From the IMG/VR virus record IMGVR_UViG_3300042934_000619, positions 38,443 to 102,442 of that record: a stretch of DNA of 64,000 nt. The stretch is one strand, 5' to 3'. The notes below the pieces were generated by a model. That model was given only the letters and a program-made list of their open reading frames with translations. It had not been told where the DNA came from and did no database searches. The translations under genes were made by a program, and so were the position numbers. Source of the stretch: a virus. Below are positions 49,554-57,476 of the stretch, piece after piece; position 1 is the stretch's first letter, and each line of letters begins with the position of its first letter.

Positions 49554-49841
49554 ATGACCATGACGCTCGCGGATCTGCGCAGGAAGGCTGGGCTTTCCCA
49601 GGCGCAGATGGCAAAGAAGATGGGCGTGAGCAACACGCAGGTGAGCCGCATCGAGGCCAGCTACCCGGACGTCATGTTCCCGTCACTGCGGCGGTACATG
49701 GACGCGCTCGGCACGACGATCAAGTTCGTGGGCATTGAGACGGAATGCGACTCCGACGACGTCGAGAAGGACGCGACCCGTATTTACGGAGAGACGAGGC
49801 GACAGGATCCGACTCGTGCGTTCGGCCGCAAGAGCGCCTGA
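49554..49841 (+). CDS. XRE-family HTH regulator on opposite strand
   Basis: 95 residues behind GAAGGAGACAGAA. LADLRRKAGLSQAQMAKKMGVSNTQVSRIEAS is a clear XRE helix-turn-helix; the C-terminus (MDALGTTIKFVGIE) resembles HigA-type antitoxins. It is encoded against the flow of the structural genes, between portal and a small membrane gene, so it is probably expressed on its own. No toxin gene is adjacent. Confidence 0.85.
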   Translation: MTMTLADLRRKAGLSQAQMAKKMGVSNTQVSRIEASYPDVMFPSLRRYMDALGTTIKFVGIETECDSDDVEKDATRIYGETRRQDPTRAFGRKSA

Positions 49842-50039
49842 TCACTGACCGGCGAAGAACTGCCACTGGAGTACCGCAGCGCCGAGACCGGCGGCGATCA
49901 CTCCTGCCGGGATGTAGATCATCCCGATGCCGAACGCGACCAGCGCGACGGCGGCCAGGGCCAGAAGGCCCGACATGATCGACCCTGCTGCCCCTGGTGC
50001 AAGCTTGGGCAGCAGGGTCTTCCTCGTACTCGCGTGCAT
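49842..50039 (-). CDS. small membrane protein
   Basis: 65 residues with two hydrophobic helices after a basic start. Lies between the regulator and the terminase. Function unknown. Confidence 0.6.
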   Translation of the reverse strand: MHASTRKTLLPKLAPGAAGSIMSGLLALAAVALVAFGIGMIYIPAGVIAAGLGAAVLQWQFFAGQ

Positions 50040-50257
50040 CAGCGACTCCCCTGTACGCGGAAGTACGGCGGATGGTCGGCAATGAAAGCGTCCGGCGATA
50101 CCACCGTGTCCACCGAAACCCAGCCGGTGCTGTACCCGCAGTTGCAGTAGTAGAGGACCAGACCCGTCAGCTCACGGTGCATGGCGTGTTCCGTACCCGT
50201 GCAGGATTGAACCTGACGGACGACGGTCGGTTCGTGGCGTGTTTCGAGCTGCTCCAT
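50039..50257 (-). CDS. small Cys-containing protein
   Basis: 72 residues. YYCNCGYSTGWVS could bind metal together with an earlier Cys and His residues. One-base overlap with its neighbour. Function unknown. Confidence 0.6.
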   Translation of the reverse strand: MEQLETRHEPTVVRQVQSCTGTEHAMHRELTGLVLYYCNCGYSTGWVSVDTVVSPDAFIADHPPYFRVQGSR

Positions 50258-50290
50258 GGGTTCTCCCCTCGTGCGCGCCCGGATGCCGAG

Positions 50291-51808
50291 TCACAGGAAG
50301 CGCATACGTGGTGTCGTGCCGTTGTAGTACGCCAGCAGCAACGCGTCAGCGTTGTCCGGCGACCTGCCGCAGCGGCGGATGATGTCGTCCTTCGGCTCGA
50401 CCTGGATTTTGCCCTTGGAGTCCAGGAACCAACGAGGCCACAGGAGTTGGGCGCATGCGGTGTCCGCGTTCTCCATCTGGGACAGATCCCACGCTCCGGA
50501 AGCGGAGAACTCCCGGCCGATCGTCCACCACATCTCGGCCCGCAGGTTCACGAACTTCTTCTTGTCGTGCGGTTTCGTCGAGACGTTCACGCCGACGATC
50601 TGCGCCTGATGCTCGCCCCGACGGGCCGCGTTGCGCAGCTCGCCGATCACGCCGAAGCCGACACCGATCGAGTCGATCTTCACCTTGGTCGCACCACTGA
50701 TCCGCAGTGCTCGCAGTACAAGAGGTGCGATCTTCTCGGGTCGGTCCGTCCGGATCCGCCATTCGCGTCCGGCGAGGATGCCCCGGCGTTCGCGGATGAC
50801 CGTCTCGTCGGAACCACCGCCCACGTCCACGCCCAGTTCCACAGGCGAGAGATCAGCGGGGGAGTACTTGGTCTCCGGGTCCAGTCGGCAGGCTGCCACA
50901 TCGGATGCCCTCACCACCGTGTCCGCCGCGTCGACCGAGAACTCGCCGAGCACCTTGCTTCGGTAGAGGGCGTTGTCCTCGCCCCAGTCCAGCTTCTTCT
51001 CGTCGACCCACACTCTGGAGACCAGCGAGGCGGCGACGTTCTCACTGACGTGCTCGCCGGTGAAGTTCGGTGAGTCGAACGCCGAGATGCCCATGGTGTT
51101 CCATCCCGAGCCGGGCTGGCACACCTTGAAGAAGTGCGTCGCCGAGTTGTCGGGGTTGCCGATCGCGAGGATGCGGCAGTCCGGGCCGGTGGCCAGGGCG
51201 TCGGCCGCGACCCAGAGCTGCTCCGGCACGCCGCACGCCTCGTCGATCACGACCAGTACGTACCGGGCGTGGATACCCTGGAACGCCGACTCGTCCTGGT
51301 CGGCAGGCTTGCGGCCGTAGGCGACGATCTCCTCGTCGATCAGCCACTCGGTCTGGTTCACGCGGCCCGGCAGACCCACCGACTTGTGGAACCGGCGCAC
51401 GTAGCGCCAGAGGATCGCGCGGACCTGCGCCGTCGTCGGAGCCGTCGTCACCACGAACGCTTCGCCGGGCGGGTGCGAGTCCAGCCACCAGGAGATGGCG
51501 AGTGCCGCGACGTGCGACTTGCCGATGCCGTGACAGCTGTGCACGGCGGTACGGCGATAGTCGCGTACCGACTCCAGGATGTCCCGCTGCTTCGACCAGA
51601 CCGCCTGTCCGAGACGTTCGTCGACCCACAGTGCGGGGTCCGTCATGTACTTGGACTGACGCTGGTTCGACTGCTTGCGGTCAACCGCTGCCTTGAGCTG
51701 ATCGCGGACGATCTTCAGGCGCTTGGTGTCACCGGTGCGGATCAGGCGCTCGACCAGCTCCTGCATTCCCTGGGGATCGAGCCCGCCGAGTTCAGCTTCC
51801 GTTGTCAC
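50291..51808 (-). CDS. terminase large subunit
   Basis: 505 residues. The ATPase domain has CHGIGKSH (Walker A-like, near residue 93) and YVLVVIDEA (Walker B); the nuclease domain includes VELGVDVGGGSDETV, KVKIDSIGVG and DNADALLLAYY. It packages phage DNA through the portal. Confidence 0.93.
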   Translation of the reverse strand: MTTEAELGGLDPQGMQELVERLIRTGDTKRLKIVRDQLKAAVDRKQSNQRQSKYMTDPALWVDERLGQAVWSKQRDILESVRDYRRTAVHSCHGIGKSHVAALAISWWLDSHPPGEAFVVTTAPTTAQVRAILWRYVRRFHKSVGLPGRVNQTEWLIDEEIVAYGRKPADQDESAFQGIHARYVLVVIDEACGVPEQLWVAADALATGPDCRILAIGNPDNSATHFFKVCQPGSGWNTMGISAFDSPNFTGEHVSENVAASLVSRVWVDEKKLDWGEDNALYRSKVLGEFSVDAADTVVRASDVAACRLDPETKYSPADLSPVELGVDVGGGSDETVIRERRGILAGREWRIRTDRPEKIAPLVLRALRISGATKVKIDSIGVGFGVIGELRNAARRGEHQAQIVGVNVSTKPHDKKKFVNLRAEMWWTIGREFSASGAWDLSQMENADTACAQLLWPRWFLDSKGKIQVEPKDDIIRRCGRSPDNADALLLAYYNGTTPRMRFL

Positions 51809-52016
51809 TCGCGCTGTCCTCGCGGTGCGCCGACACGAACAGGTCCGACTTGAACGCGGCCACGACCTGGTGCGCGCTGTTCTTGAACAGCACCAGCGAC
51901 TGGTCCTCGACGAAGTAGGCCGCCATCACGTCGCGGGTGTACGTCGTCATGGACGCCGGGTTCAGGAGGGCGACCGTGTGCCGGTGCATGGATGGGGCGG
52001 TGTTGGGAGCGGTCAT
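51792..52016 (-). CDS. small hypothetical protein
   Basis: 74 residues from the ATG at 52016 (GGAGAACGAC). Overlaps the terminase start by 17 bases. VMAAYFVEDQSLVLFKNSAHQVVAAFKSDLF suggests an alpha/beta fold. Function unknown. Confidence 0.55.
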   Translation of the reverse strand: MTAPNTAPSMHRHTVALLNPASMTTYTRDVMAAYFVEDQSLVLFKNSAHQVVAAFKSDLFVSAHREDSASDNGS

Positions 52017-52085
52017 GTCGTTCTCCGGCAACTCTGCTGCGGTGGTGGTAAGTTCGTTGGTCCTGGTGAGAGAAGGAGACGCAAG

Positions 52086-52280
52086 ATGGAGCAGAAGGCG
52101 TCCAGCTGCACAACCGGCTGGGACTGGAAGACGGCCAGCTACACGGCCGCCAACAACACGTGTGTGGAGACGAAGGCGGACGCCCTGTCCGTCCGTGTGC
52201 GTGACACGAAGGACCGCGCCATTCCGGGGATCCGGGTGGCTCCCGCCACCTGGGCGCAGTTCATCGGGATGGTGCGCTAG
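52086..52280 (+). CDS. DUF397 protein on opposite strand
   Basis: 64 residues behind AGAAGGAGACGCAAG. TGWDWKTASYTAANNTCVETKADALSVRVRDTKDR ... WAQFIGMV matches the DUF397 pattern (W-x-x-S/A-S-Y, CVE, VRD-KD, W-x-x-F). In Streptomyces these small proteins sit beside XRE regulators of the WhiJ type and help control development and antibiotic production. Encoded against the structural genes and convergent with the gene at 52277. Confidence 0.85.
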   Translation: MEQKASSCTTGWDWKTASYTAANNTCVETKADALSVRVRDTKDRAIPGIRVAPATWAQFIGMVR

Positions 52281-52585
52281 TCCTCGACCGGCGTCAGCAG
52301 GTACATCGGCGGGTTGATCTCCAGCGGAGTCGTCTTCGTCTGTACGTACACGTCATCGGGGTCGGTCGGGGACACCTGCACCCGGCCGTCCTCGGTGAGT
52401 ACGTGTGCCTCGTAGTCGATCACCCACGTGCCGGGTGAGATCTCACGAACCGTGACGTCGCTGTCGACCGGGACGTGGTAGGGATCGACTCCGTTCATGC
52501 GCAGCCAGTTGCGCAGCTCTTCCCGGCGGATCTCGGGAAGCCGTTTCCAGATCTCCCCGCTGCTGGCCAGCCAGCGGCTGGTCAT
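52277..52585 (-). CDS. hypothetical protein next to terminase small subunit
   Basis: 102 residues. Helical start (GEIWKRLPEIRREELRNWLRMNGVDPYHVP) then beta-rich. Coupled to the terminase small subunit. Common in actinophages at this place; function unknown. Confidence 0.65.
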   Translation of the reverse strand: MTSRWLASSGEIWKRLPEIRREELRNWLRMNGVDPYHVPVDSDVTVREISPGTWVIDYEAHVLTEDGRVQVSPTDPDDVYVQTKTTPLEINPPMYLLTPVED

Positions 52586-53163
52586 TCGTCGTCGCCCGTG
52601 TCGAGGACAGCCTTGGTGACGTCCTCGGTCGCGTTGATCATCGCGATGAGCTGGCTGATCTCGCTGCCGATCTGGTCGGCCTCGACGGACAGGCGGACCT
52701 GTGCGTCCAGACCCAGGTACTTGGCCCGCCGTTCCTTGATCTTCAGGATGCGGTCCAGGGCTTCGAGCACGAAACGCTCGTCCTGGACGACCTGTCCCTC
52801 GACCATGATGACCCGGCCCTGCTGCACGAGGACGTGTTCACGGCGCAGCTGTCCCCACAGGTGCCGCTCCATCTCGTCCAGCGACTGGAGTTCTTGGAGC
52901 TTGGTCTCGTCCGCCGAGAAGCGGTAGACCGCGTGGAGCCCGCGCCGGATCGCCGCTATCGCACGGCGGGGGTCCGGGAGCTTGGTCTCGTAGTCGGTGA
53001 GGTTCAGGATCTCGGCGATCTCGTCGGGGCTGTGCCCGATCGCGGAGAGGCGCGAGGCTTCCCTGTCCCGCTTCCAGTTGTGGTAGCCCGGGTAGTCGTC
53101 GGGCCGCTGGTCGGGGAAGAACTCTTCGTTGCCCGTGAAGGGCTTGGGGAGGTTGTCGCTCAC
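52582..53163 (-). CDS. terminase small subunit-like
   Basis: 193 residues from the GTG at 53163. SRLSAIGHSPDEIAEILNLTDYE is a helix-turn-helix, followed by a long helical region (LDEMERHLWGQLRREHVLVQ ... ALDRILKIKERRAKYLGLDAQ). It begins the leftward structural transcript. DNA recognition for packaging is the likely role. Confidence 0.75.
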   Translation of the reverse strand: MSDNLPKPFTGNEEFFPDQRPDDYPGYHNWKRDREASRLSAIGHSPDEIAEILNLTDYETKLPDPRRAIAAIRRGLHAVYRFSADETKLQELQSLDEMERHLWGQLRREHVLVQQGRVIMVEGQVVQDERFVLEALDRILKIKERRAKYLGLDAQVRLSVEADQIGSEISQLIAMINATEDVTKAVLDTGDDE

Positions 53164-53200
53164 TGATACCTGCCGAGGTTCTCTGGAAGCAGGGCAAGAG

Positions 53201-53235
53201 AAGCGCCCGTACGTGTTACGTACGGGCGCTTTCTC
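53201..53235. terminator. strong hairpin upstream of terminase genes
   Basis: A 14-bp perfect stem, AAGCGCCCGTACGT/ACGTACGGGCGCTT, with a 3-nt loop and TTCT after it on the plus strand. It lies in the leader of the leftward transcript, so it may be a leader hairpin or a terminator. Confidence 0.75.
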
Positions 53236-53293
53236 CTGCCCCCAGGAGCAGGACAGCGGCACAGTGCGATGGGTGCCAGCGTGTCCGGATTCC

Positions 53294-53321
53294 AGTATAC
53301 GAAGTGAATATTGTTTATAAA
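53294..53321 (-). promoter_or_regulatory. putative leftward structural promoter
   Basis: On the minus strand TATACT (53299-53294) has TTTATA 16 bases upstream (53321-53316). The region 53290-53430 is the most AT-rich of the window. It would drive the terminase-to-thyX genes. No gene is supported between 53164 and 53498. Confidence 0.5.
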
Positions 53322-53498
53322 TACCCATCCGACTATGTGGCGCGTGTCACATCATCGACAAGTTGGATGGCGATCGTTCAGGTCGTTTTCCCAGGTCACA
53401 CAGAAAAAACGAAAAAATTTGCAGAATCTACCTACGTGGGGAAACCCTCATGGGTATACCTTCAAATGGATCTAGGAACATGTCGACTTGGAGATCAC

Positions 53499-53780
53499 GT
53501 GACCGACACGCTTACCAACGTCCCCAATGAAGAGGACGTGTTCGAAGCTCTTCTGACCCCGCGCGAGGCGGCCACGCTTCTCGGCGTGTCCACACGGACG
53601 CTGGTGATGTGGTCGGACAAGGGGCGCATCCGCAGCACCCGGACCCACGGTGGACACCGCCGGTACTTCGTGTCGTCCATCCGTGGCGCTCACTGCGGCG
53701 ACTGGGATCTGGCCGGACGCAGGCCCTCCGTGGCAGAGCTGCTCCCCGAGGAGAAGCTCGTCCTGGTGGACGAGGCGTAG
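53499..53780 (+). CDS. BldC-like MerR-family regulator
   Basis: 93 residues from the GTG at 53499 (TTGGAG 6 bases upstream). LLTPREAATLLGVSTRTLVMWSDKGRIRSTRTHGGHRRYF closely follows the DNA-binding domain of BldC, the Streptomyces developmental regulator (TPAEVA..F.VDPKTVTRWAKAGKL.S.RT.GGHRRY, from memory). The C-terminus differs. It heads the rightward group of control genes. Confidence 0.8.
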   Translation: MTDTLTNVPNEEDVFEALLTPREAATLLGVSTRTLVMWSDKGRIRSTRTHGGHRRYFVSSIRGAHCGDWDLAGRRPSVAELLPEEKLVLVDEA

Positions 53781-53783
53781 GGA

Positions 53784-54479
53784 ATGGCGCGACCGCGTCT
53801 GCTCGACCTTTTCTGTGGGCAGGGCGGTGCCGGATGGGGGTACCACCTCGCCGGGTTCGATGTGACCGGCGTGGACGTACGGCCCATGCCGCTGCATCCA
53901 CCGCAGATGGAGTTCATACAGGCCGACGCCCTGGAATACGTGAGAGAGCGCGGCCATGAATACGACGCCATCCACGCGTCCCCGGTTTGTCGTGCCCACA
54001 CCAGAGCCAGGGGCGCGGCCACCGGCCGGTACCGGCACGCCGACTACATCCCTGGCCTGCGGAAGGCGTTCGGCGAGATGAGGGCACGGGGACTGCGTAC
54101 GCCGTATGTCATCGAGAACGTCGTCGGTGCCCCGCTCGTCGATCCCGTCGTCCTGTGCGGTGCCATGTTCGGCCTGCCCATGTATCGGCACCGGCTCATC
54201 GAGTTCGGCAACATCGAGCGGCCCGAGCCACCGGCGCACCCTGAGCACACCGCCCCGGTCGCGTCCATGGGGCGCAAGCCGCGCGAGGGGGAGTACTGGT
54301 CCATCGCCGGGAACTTCTCCGGGGTATGGGAGGCGGGGGATGCCATGGGGATGCCGTGGGCCAACCAGGACGGCCTCCGTCAAGCCGTACCGCCTGCGTA
54401 CACCTGGTGGGTGGGTTCTTATCTGATGCATGTACTCCACTCGCAGTGGCCCACATCCGCTGCTAAAGTTGAGGCATGA
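53784..54479 (+). CDS. C5 cytosine DNA methyltransferase
   Basis: 231 residues. Motif I LLDLFCGQGGAGWGYHLAGF, motif IV ASPVC (Pro-Val-Cys; the usual form is PPC) and motif VI YVIENVVG are present; the target-recognition region is minimal. It would methylate cytosine in DNA with S-adenosylmethionine, perhaps to evade restriction. Coupled to the next gene by overlap. Confidence 0.88.
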   Translation: MARPRLLDLFCGQGGAGWGYHLAGFDVTGVDVRPMPLHPPQMEFIQADALEYVRERGHEYDAIHASPVCRAHTRARGAATGRYRHADYIPGLRKAFGEMRARGLRTPYVIENVVGAPLVDPVVLCGAMFGLPMYRHRLIEFGNIERPEPPAHPEHTAPVASMGRKPREGEYWSIAGNFSGVWEAGDAMGMPWANQDGLRQAVPPAYTWWVGSYLMHVLHSQWPTSAAKVEA

Positions 54480-54808
54480 CGGAGAAGAACGGAAAAGTCA
54501 GAAAGCATGTGCCGCTCGACAGGGAAGACCTCGCCGACCTCACCACACTGAGGATCACGGGAACCAACAAGGCGGACGCACTGGCCGATCTCCTCGGAAA
54601 GCCGGTCAAGGAGAACGCGTCCGAAGCCGAAGTGCTGCACGACCTCGTCGTCCTCGGACGGCGGGCCGTCGCCGACAAGGCCCTCGAACTCTCCTACCGG
54701 CGGGCAGCGGAAGTCGACGCCCGTGACCCGGAGCGGATCACCTGGCGAAGGGCCATGCGCAGGCATCGCGTCGCTCGCCCCTTCCTCGACGGCGAGGCCA
54801 CCGCGTGA
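54476..54808 (+). CDS. putative antitoxin-like protein
   Basis: 110 residues. RKHVPLDREDLADLTTLRITGTNKADALADLL may be a ribbon-helix-helix; the rest is helical and basic. Its position two genes before a MazF-like protein suggests it may be the antitoxin. That is inference. Confidence 0.55.
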   Translation: MTEKNGKVRKHVPLDREDLADLTTLRITGTNKADALADLLGKPVKENASEAEVLHDLVVLGRRAVADKALELSYRRAAEVDARDPERITWRRAMRRHRVARPFLDGEATA

Positions 54809-55182
54809 ACAACCCTGTGGTCATCGTCAAGGCCGAGCAGACATCCCTGGGATTCCCCTCGCAGTGGAACGCATGGGACACCGAGGGCCGGTACTACTAC
54901 ATGCGCTACCGGCGCGGACACGGAACCGTACTGAGGTGCGCCGATCCATCCCCCTCCGCCTGGACCGAGGAGGAGTGGTACAACCCCGTGGCCAGCTTCG
55001 ACTACGGTGACCCTCTGGACGGAGTCATCGCCTTCGACGTCTTCTGTGAGCAGGCAGGACTCGCCCTGGCCCCCATGATCGAATACGCCTGCTTCGACCG
55101 CTATCTCTCCGGCCTGGTCGACTCGGTTCTTCAGGCGGCGAGCGAAGATCACGGCACGAACACCCAGGAACACACTTCATGA
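54805..55182 (+). CDS. hypothetical protein
   Basis: 125 residues from a GTG overlapping the previous stop. Aromatic-rich beta start (WNAWDTEGRYYYMRYRRGHGTVLR) and acidic helical end. No family recognised; it overlaps the MazF-like gene by four bases. Confidence 0.65.
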   Translation: MNNPVVIVKAEQTSLGFPSQWNAWDTEGRYYYMRYRRGHGTVLRCADPSPSAWTEEEWYNPVASFDYGDPLDGVIAFDVFCEQAGLALAPMIEYACFDRYLSGLVDSVLQAASEDHGTNTQEHTS

Positions 55183-55499
55183 ACATCATCGCCAAGCGCG
55201 GCCACATCTACCGCGTCGCCCTGGAGCAGGACTCCACGGTCCTCGGGCTGATCCTGTCCAACGACCGCCTCAACGGTGAGTACGACGAGTACGTCACCGC
55301 ACAGGTCGCGGCCAGCAAGGACCACGAGGGGACCGGGGGAGCGGTCCGGCTCAAGTCCGGCGACCCCGTGTTCGGGTACGTGATCTGCCGGGACATCGGC
55401 ATGGTGCATCAGGAAGAACTCAAGGAAGACCTCGGCAAGTTGTCCATGGAGACAATGGTCGAGGTCGAGCGTTCCCTGCGCACAGTGGTGGGGCTGTAG
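55179..55499 (+). CDS. MazF/PemK-like toxin fold protein
   Basis: 106 residues. KRGHIYRVAL, VLGLILSNDRLN, GAVRLKSGDPVFGYVICRDIGMV and LSMETMVEVERSLRTVVGL follow the MazF/PemK order (strand, S-N loop, GxV strand, C-terminal helix). MazF enzymes cut RNA. The classic RP in the first loop is replaced by LG, so activity is uncertain. Confidence 0.7.
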   Translation: MNIIAKRGHIYRVALEQDSTVLGLILSNDRLNGEYDEYVTAQVAASKDHEGTGGAVRLKSGDPVFGYVICRDIGMVHQEELKEDLGKLSMETMVEVERSLRTVVGL

Positions 55500-55596
55500 G
55501 CGAAAAGAGTGGCGCACCCTACACCACGGCATATGTCTGTGTCTGTCGGGGTGCCAACTCTTCTATGACCGGGGTAAGAAGGAAGAAGGAGACAAG

Positions 55597-55755
55597 ATGG
55601 CTGACGGAGACTCGACCTGGTACTGCAACAACTCCGGACATCCGCATGCAACCTATGGCGCCGCTCAGCAATGTGATCTGACGGCACACAGGCAGCGGAG
55701 GCTGGAACAAGAGCGTGCCGAGGCGGAGGCTCGTCGAAGGCGAGAGGGAAAGTGA
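55597..55755 (+). CDS. very small Cys/Arg-rich protein
   Basis: 52 residues behind GAAGGAGACAAG, ATG at 55597: MADGDSTWYCNNSGHPHAT, then QQC and a helical Arg/Glu tail. C-x(6)-H ... C suggests a small metal site. The stop overlaps the GntR start. Confidence 0.65.
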   Translation: MADGDSTWYCNNSGHPHATYGAAQQCDLTAHRQRRLEQERAEAEARRRREGK

Positions 55756-56207
55756 TGGACAGTGACCCTGGCCCCGTGCGGAAGATTCCTCGATACCAGG
55801 AAATCGCCCGGCACTTCGAGCAGGCCATCGACACCCATGATCTGATGCCCGGACAGAAGCTCCCGCCGATTCCCCGCATCGCCGAGCAGTTCGGCGTGGC
55901 CACCGAAACAGCGGCCAAGGCGGTCCGGGATCTGCGGGACAAGGGGTACGTCCAGACCAGCACGCAGGGGACGATCGTCCTGGACCGGCTACGGGTCGGG
56001 GTGTTCGGGGCGGAGGTGCTGCCGCCCCGGCATATGACCGGCTGTCGGTCCACCATCCACTGCGCCAGCTTCGGTTTCTGCCACCGGTGCTCACCCGAGC
56101 TGGCCGAGGCGAGCAGTCACGTGATGCTGGCGCTTGCGACCGTGGGGCAGGAACGTAACGGCGGGCTGTACGAGCGGGTCATGAACCTCCTGAAGGCCGA
56201 CGGGTGA
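55752..56207 (+). CDS. GntR-family transcription regulator
   Basis: 151 residues. PRYQEIARHFEQAIDTHDLMPGQKLPPIPRIAEQFGVATETAAKAVRDLRDKGYVQTSTQGTIV is a GntR winged helix. The C-terminal part is short, with CHRC. In Streptomyces plasmids GntR proteins (KorSA type) control transfer and copying. It is the last gene before the iteron region and is a good candidate to bind it. Confidence 0.85.
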   Translation: MMDSDPGPVRKIPRYQEIARHFEQAIDTHDLMPGQKLPPIPRIAEQFGVATETAAKAVRDLRDKGYVQTSTQGTIVLDRLRVGVFGAEVLPPRHMTGCRSTIHCASFGFCHRCSPELAEASSHVMLALATVGQERNGGLYERVMNLLKADG

Positions 56208-56332
56208 TTTGCCCGTTATGTCGGAATTCTTTAGAGGTTCGTGGAGGGTGCAAAAATCTTGAGGGACCGCGCGCCCGGCCATGATCATTTTCGAGGTAAC
56301 TGTACGTAGCGGTAACATAGCTGTGAGTAGTC

Positions 56333-56502
56333 GCTCATATGAGCAGGGGTGCTGCTCGTATGAGCGCTCACATGAGCAGACATCCGCTCCTTTGAGCCAA
56401 TGCCGGTTCACGCTCAGTTGCGTCACCCTGCGCTCACATGAGCGGCATGCCGGTTCACGCTCAGTTGAGCACGGGCATGCACACCGGAGCGCTCAAACGA
56501 GC
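56333..56502. repeat. eight GCTCAnnTGAGC palindromes (iterons)
   Basis: Sites start at 56333, 56354, 56366, 56386, 56412 (right half degenerate), 56432, 56459 and 56491, all variants of the 12-bp palindrome GCTCAnnTGAGC, with centres 12 to 32 bases apart. Two of them lie in a 20-bp direct repeat (56401-56420 and 56448-56467). GGTAAC/GTTACC motifs flank the block. This is a protein-binding array, such as operators or an origin. Confidence 0.85.
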
Positions 56503-56574
56503 ACGACCATACTCATACGTCCGTTATACGCCCGTTACCTTCGCGTTACGGTTACGAGACCAACGACCCTATAT

Positions 56575-56609
56575 ACTGGGGTCACCCCAAGGGGGAGGTT
56601 CCCTCCCCC
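56575..56609 (+). repeat. 35-bp element, copy 1
   Basis: Starts ACTGGGGTCACCCC and contains the hairpin GGGGGAGG TT CCCTCCCCC, preceded by TATACT (56572-56577), a good -10 box. A second copy is at 56683. Confidence 0.8.
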
Positions 56610-56682
56610 AGCGGGGGACTCCCGGAGGGAAGGGCCGAAAGGCCCGGACCGAAGGGGGGACAGGACCCCGGGGCTCTGATAG

Positions 56683-56717
56683 ACTGGGGTCACCCCAAGG
56701 GGGAGGTTCCCTCCCCC
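56683..56717 (+). repeat. 35-bp element, copy 2
   Basis: Identical to 56575-56609 over 35 bases and preceded by TAGACT. The two copies with -10-like boxes look like a duplicated promoter-plus-hairpin unit. Confidence 0.8.
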
Positions 56718-56844
56718 GAAGGGTCTGGTTCCCTATGGAAGGAGAGTGGTTGGCCCCCCGCGTGCGGGAGTGCGCCGACGTATGCCGACCTGGCACAGCG
56801 CCAGGAGTCTCCTCGGCTTGTGCGGATTGGCTTCGGCCGGTCCA

Positions 56845-56864
56845 TTGAGAACTGAACAGCGTGC
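56845..56864 (+). promoter_or_regulatory. rRNA-spacer-like motif
   Basis: TTGAGAACTGAACAGCGTGC resembles the sequence found before 23S rRNA in actinobacterial ribosomal operons (TTGAGAACTnnACAG, from memory). It may serve in antitermination or RNA processing of the long leader. A hairpin with CGAGACA/TGTCTCG follows at 56874-56898. Confidence 0.35.
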
Positions 56865-57333
56865 AATATGCCCATACCGAGACACGTGTGTCTCGTATGC
56901 GTGAGTTCCCTATGACTTCCGCAATCACCGGCGGGACGAGGGACCCTGTAACCCCGTGCCCCATAGTGCGGGATAAGGGACCGACAGAACCCCCAAGGTG
57001 GGGTTGGGTGTCGAGAGAACCTGAGACCCCGGAGTGATCGGGTGAGGATACCCGTGTGTCCAAGAGGGCGCATGGTCAGGGTGCTATTTCAGACCACTCA
57101 TGCATGCGCGCGTCAATCCGGGTTCGCACATCACTTTGCTTACGTGCGATCGGCCCTCTAGCCCTGACGCCTCTAACGGTTACGACTGTGGTGGTGCGGG
57201 ATGACGTACTCGCCGGATAACCCCCTGTAGAACGGAGGCCCGGACGGCAGTCATTCGCTAGCTGTGGCCAATGGGCGAAAACGCCAACTTACCTCCCCGG
57301 AATACCTCGCAAGTTGAACGGGGGGAGGGGTCT

Positions 57334-57476
57334 TCTCTGCGTAGCGGAGAGGCCGGTGGGGGAGCGTAAGTCTGGGATGACTGCCTGCGGGTTGTAAACC
57401 AGTGACTCCCCCGTTCGTAAGGTGGCGAACGGTGTGTGACCTTTCCCGTAGGGAACGTGTGTCGCCTCCGTTCGCC
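57334..57476 (+). promoter_or_regulatory. structured mRNA leader
   Basis: Several stems in a row before the gene at 57508: TCTCTGC/GCGGAGA (57334-57351), GGGGGAG/CTCCCCC (57358-57412) and GGCGAACGG/CCGTTCGCC (57424-57476) with TTCCC/GGGAA inside. A leader with so much pairing suggests attenuation or translational control. The interval 56900-57330 holds no gene I can support. Confidence 0.5.

Noticed and set aside
53304-53498. Upstream extension of the BldC-like gene to an ATG at 53304
   Set aside because: The extra 65 residues fall in the AT-rich promoter region, with no ribosome binding site and no similarity to the family; the GTG at 53499 has a good site.
56333-56502. CRISPR-like interpretation of the palindromes
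   Set aside because: The repeats are only 12 bp, palindromic and irregularly spaced by 0 to 20 bases; this fits operators or iterons.
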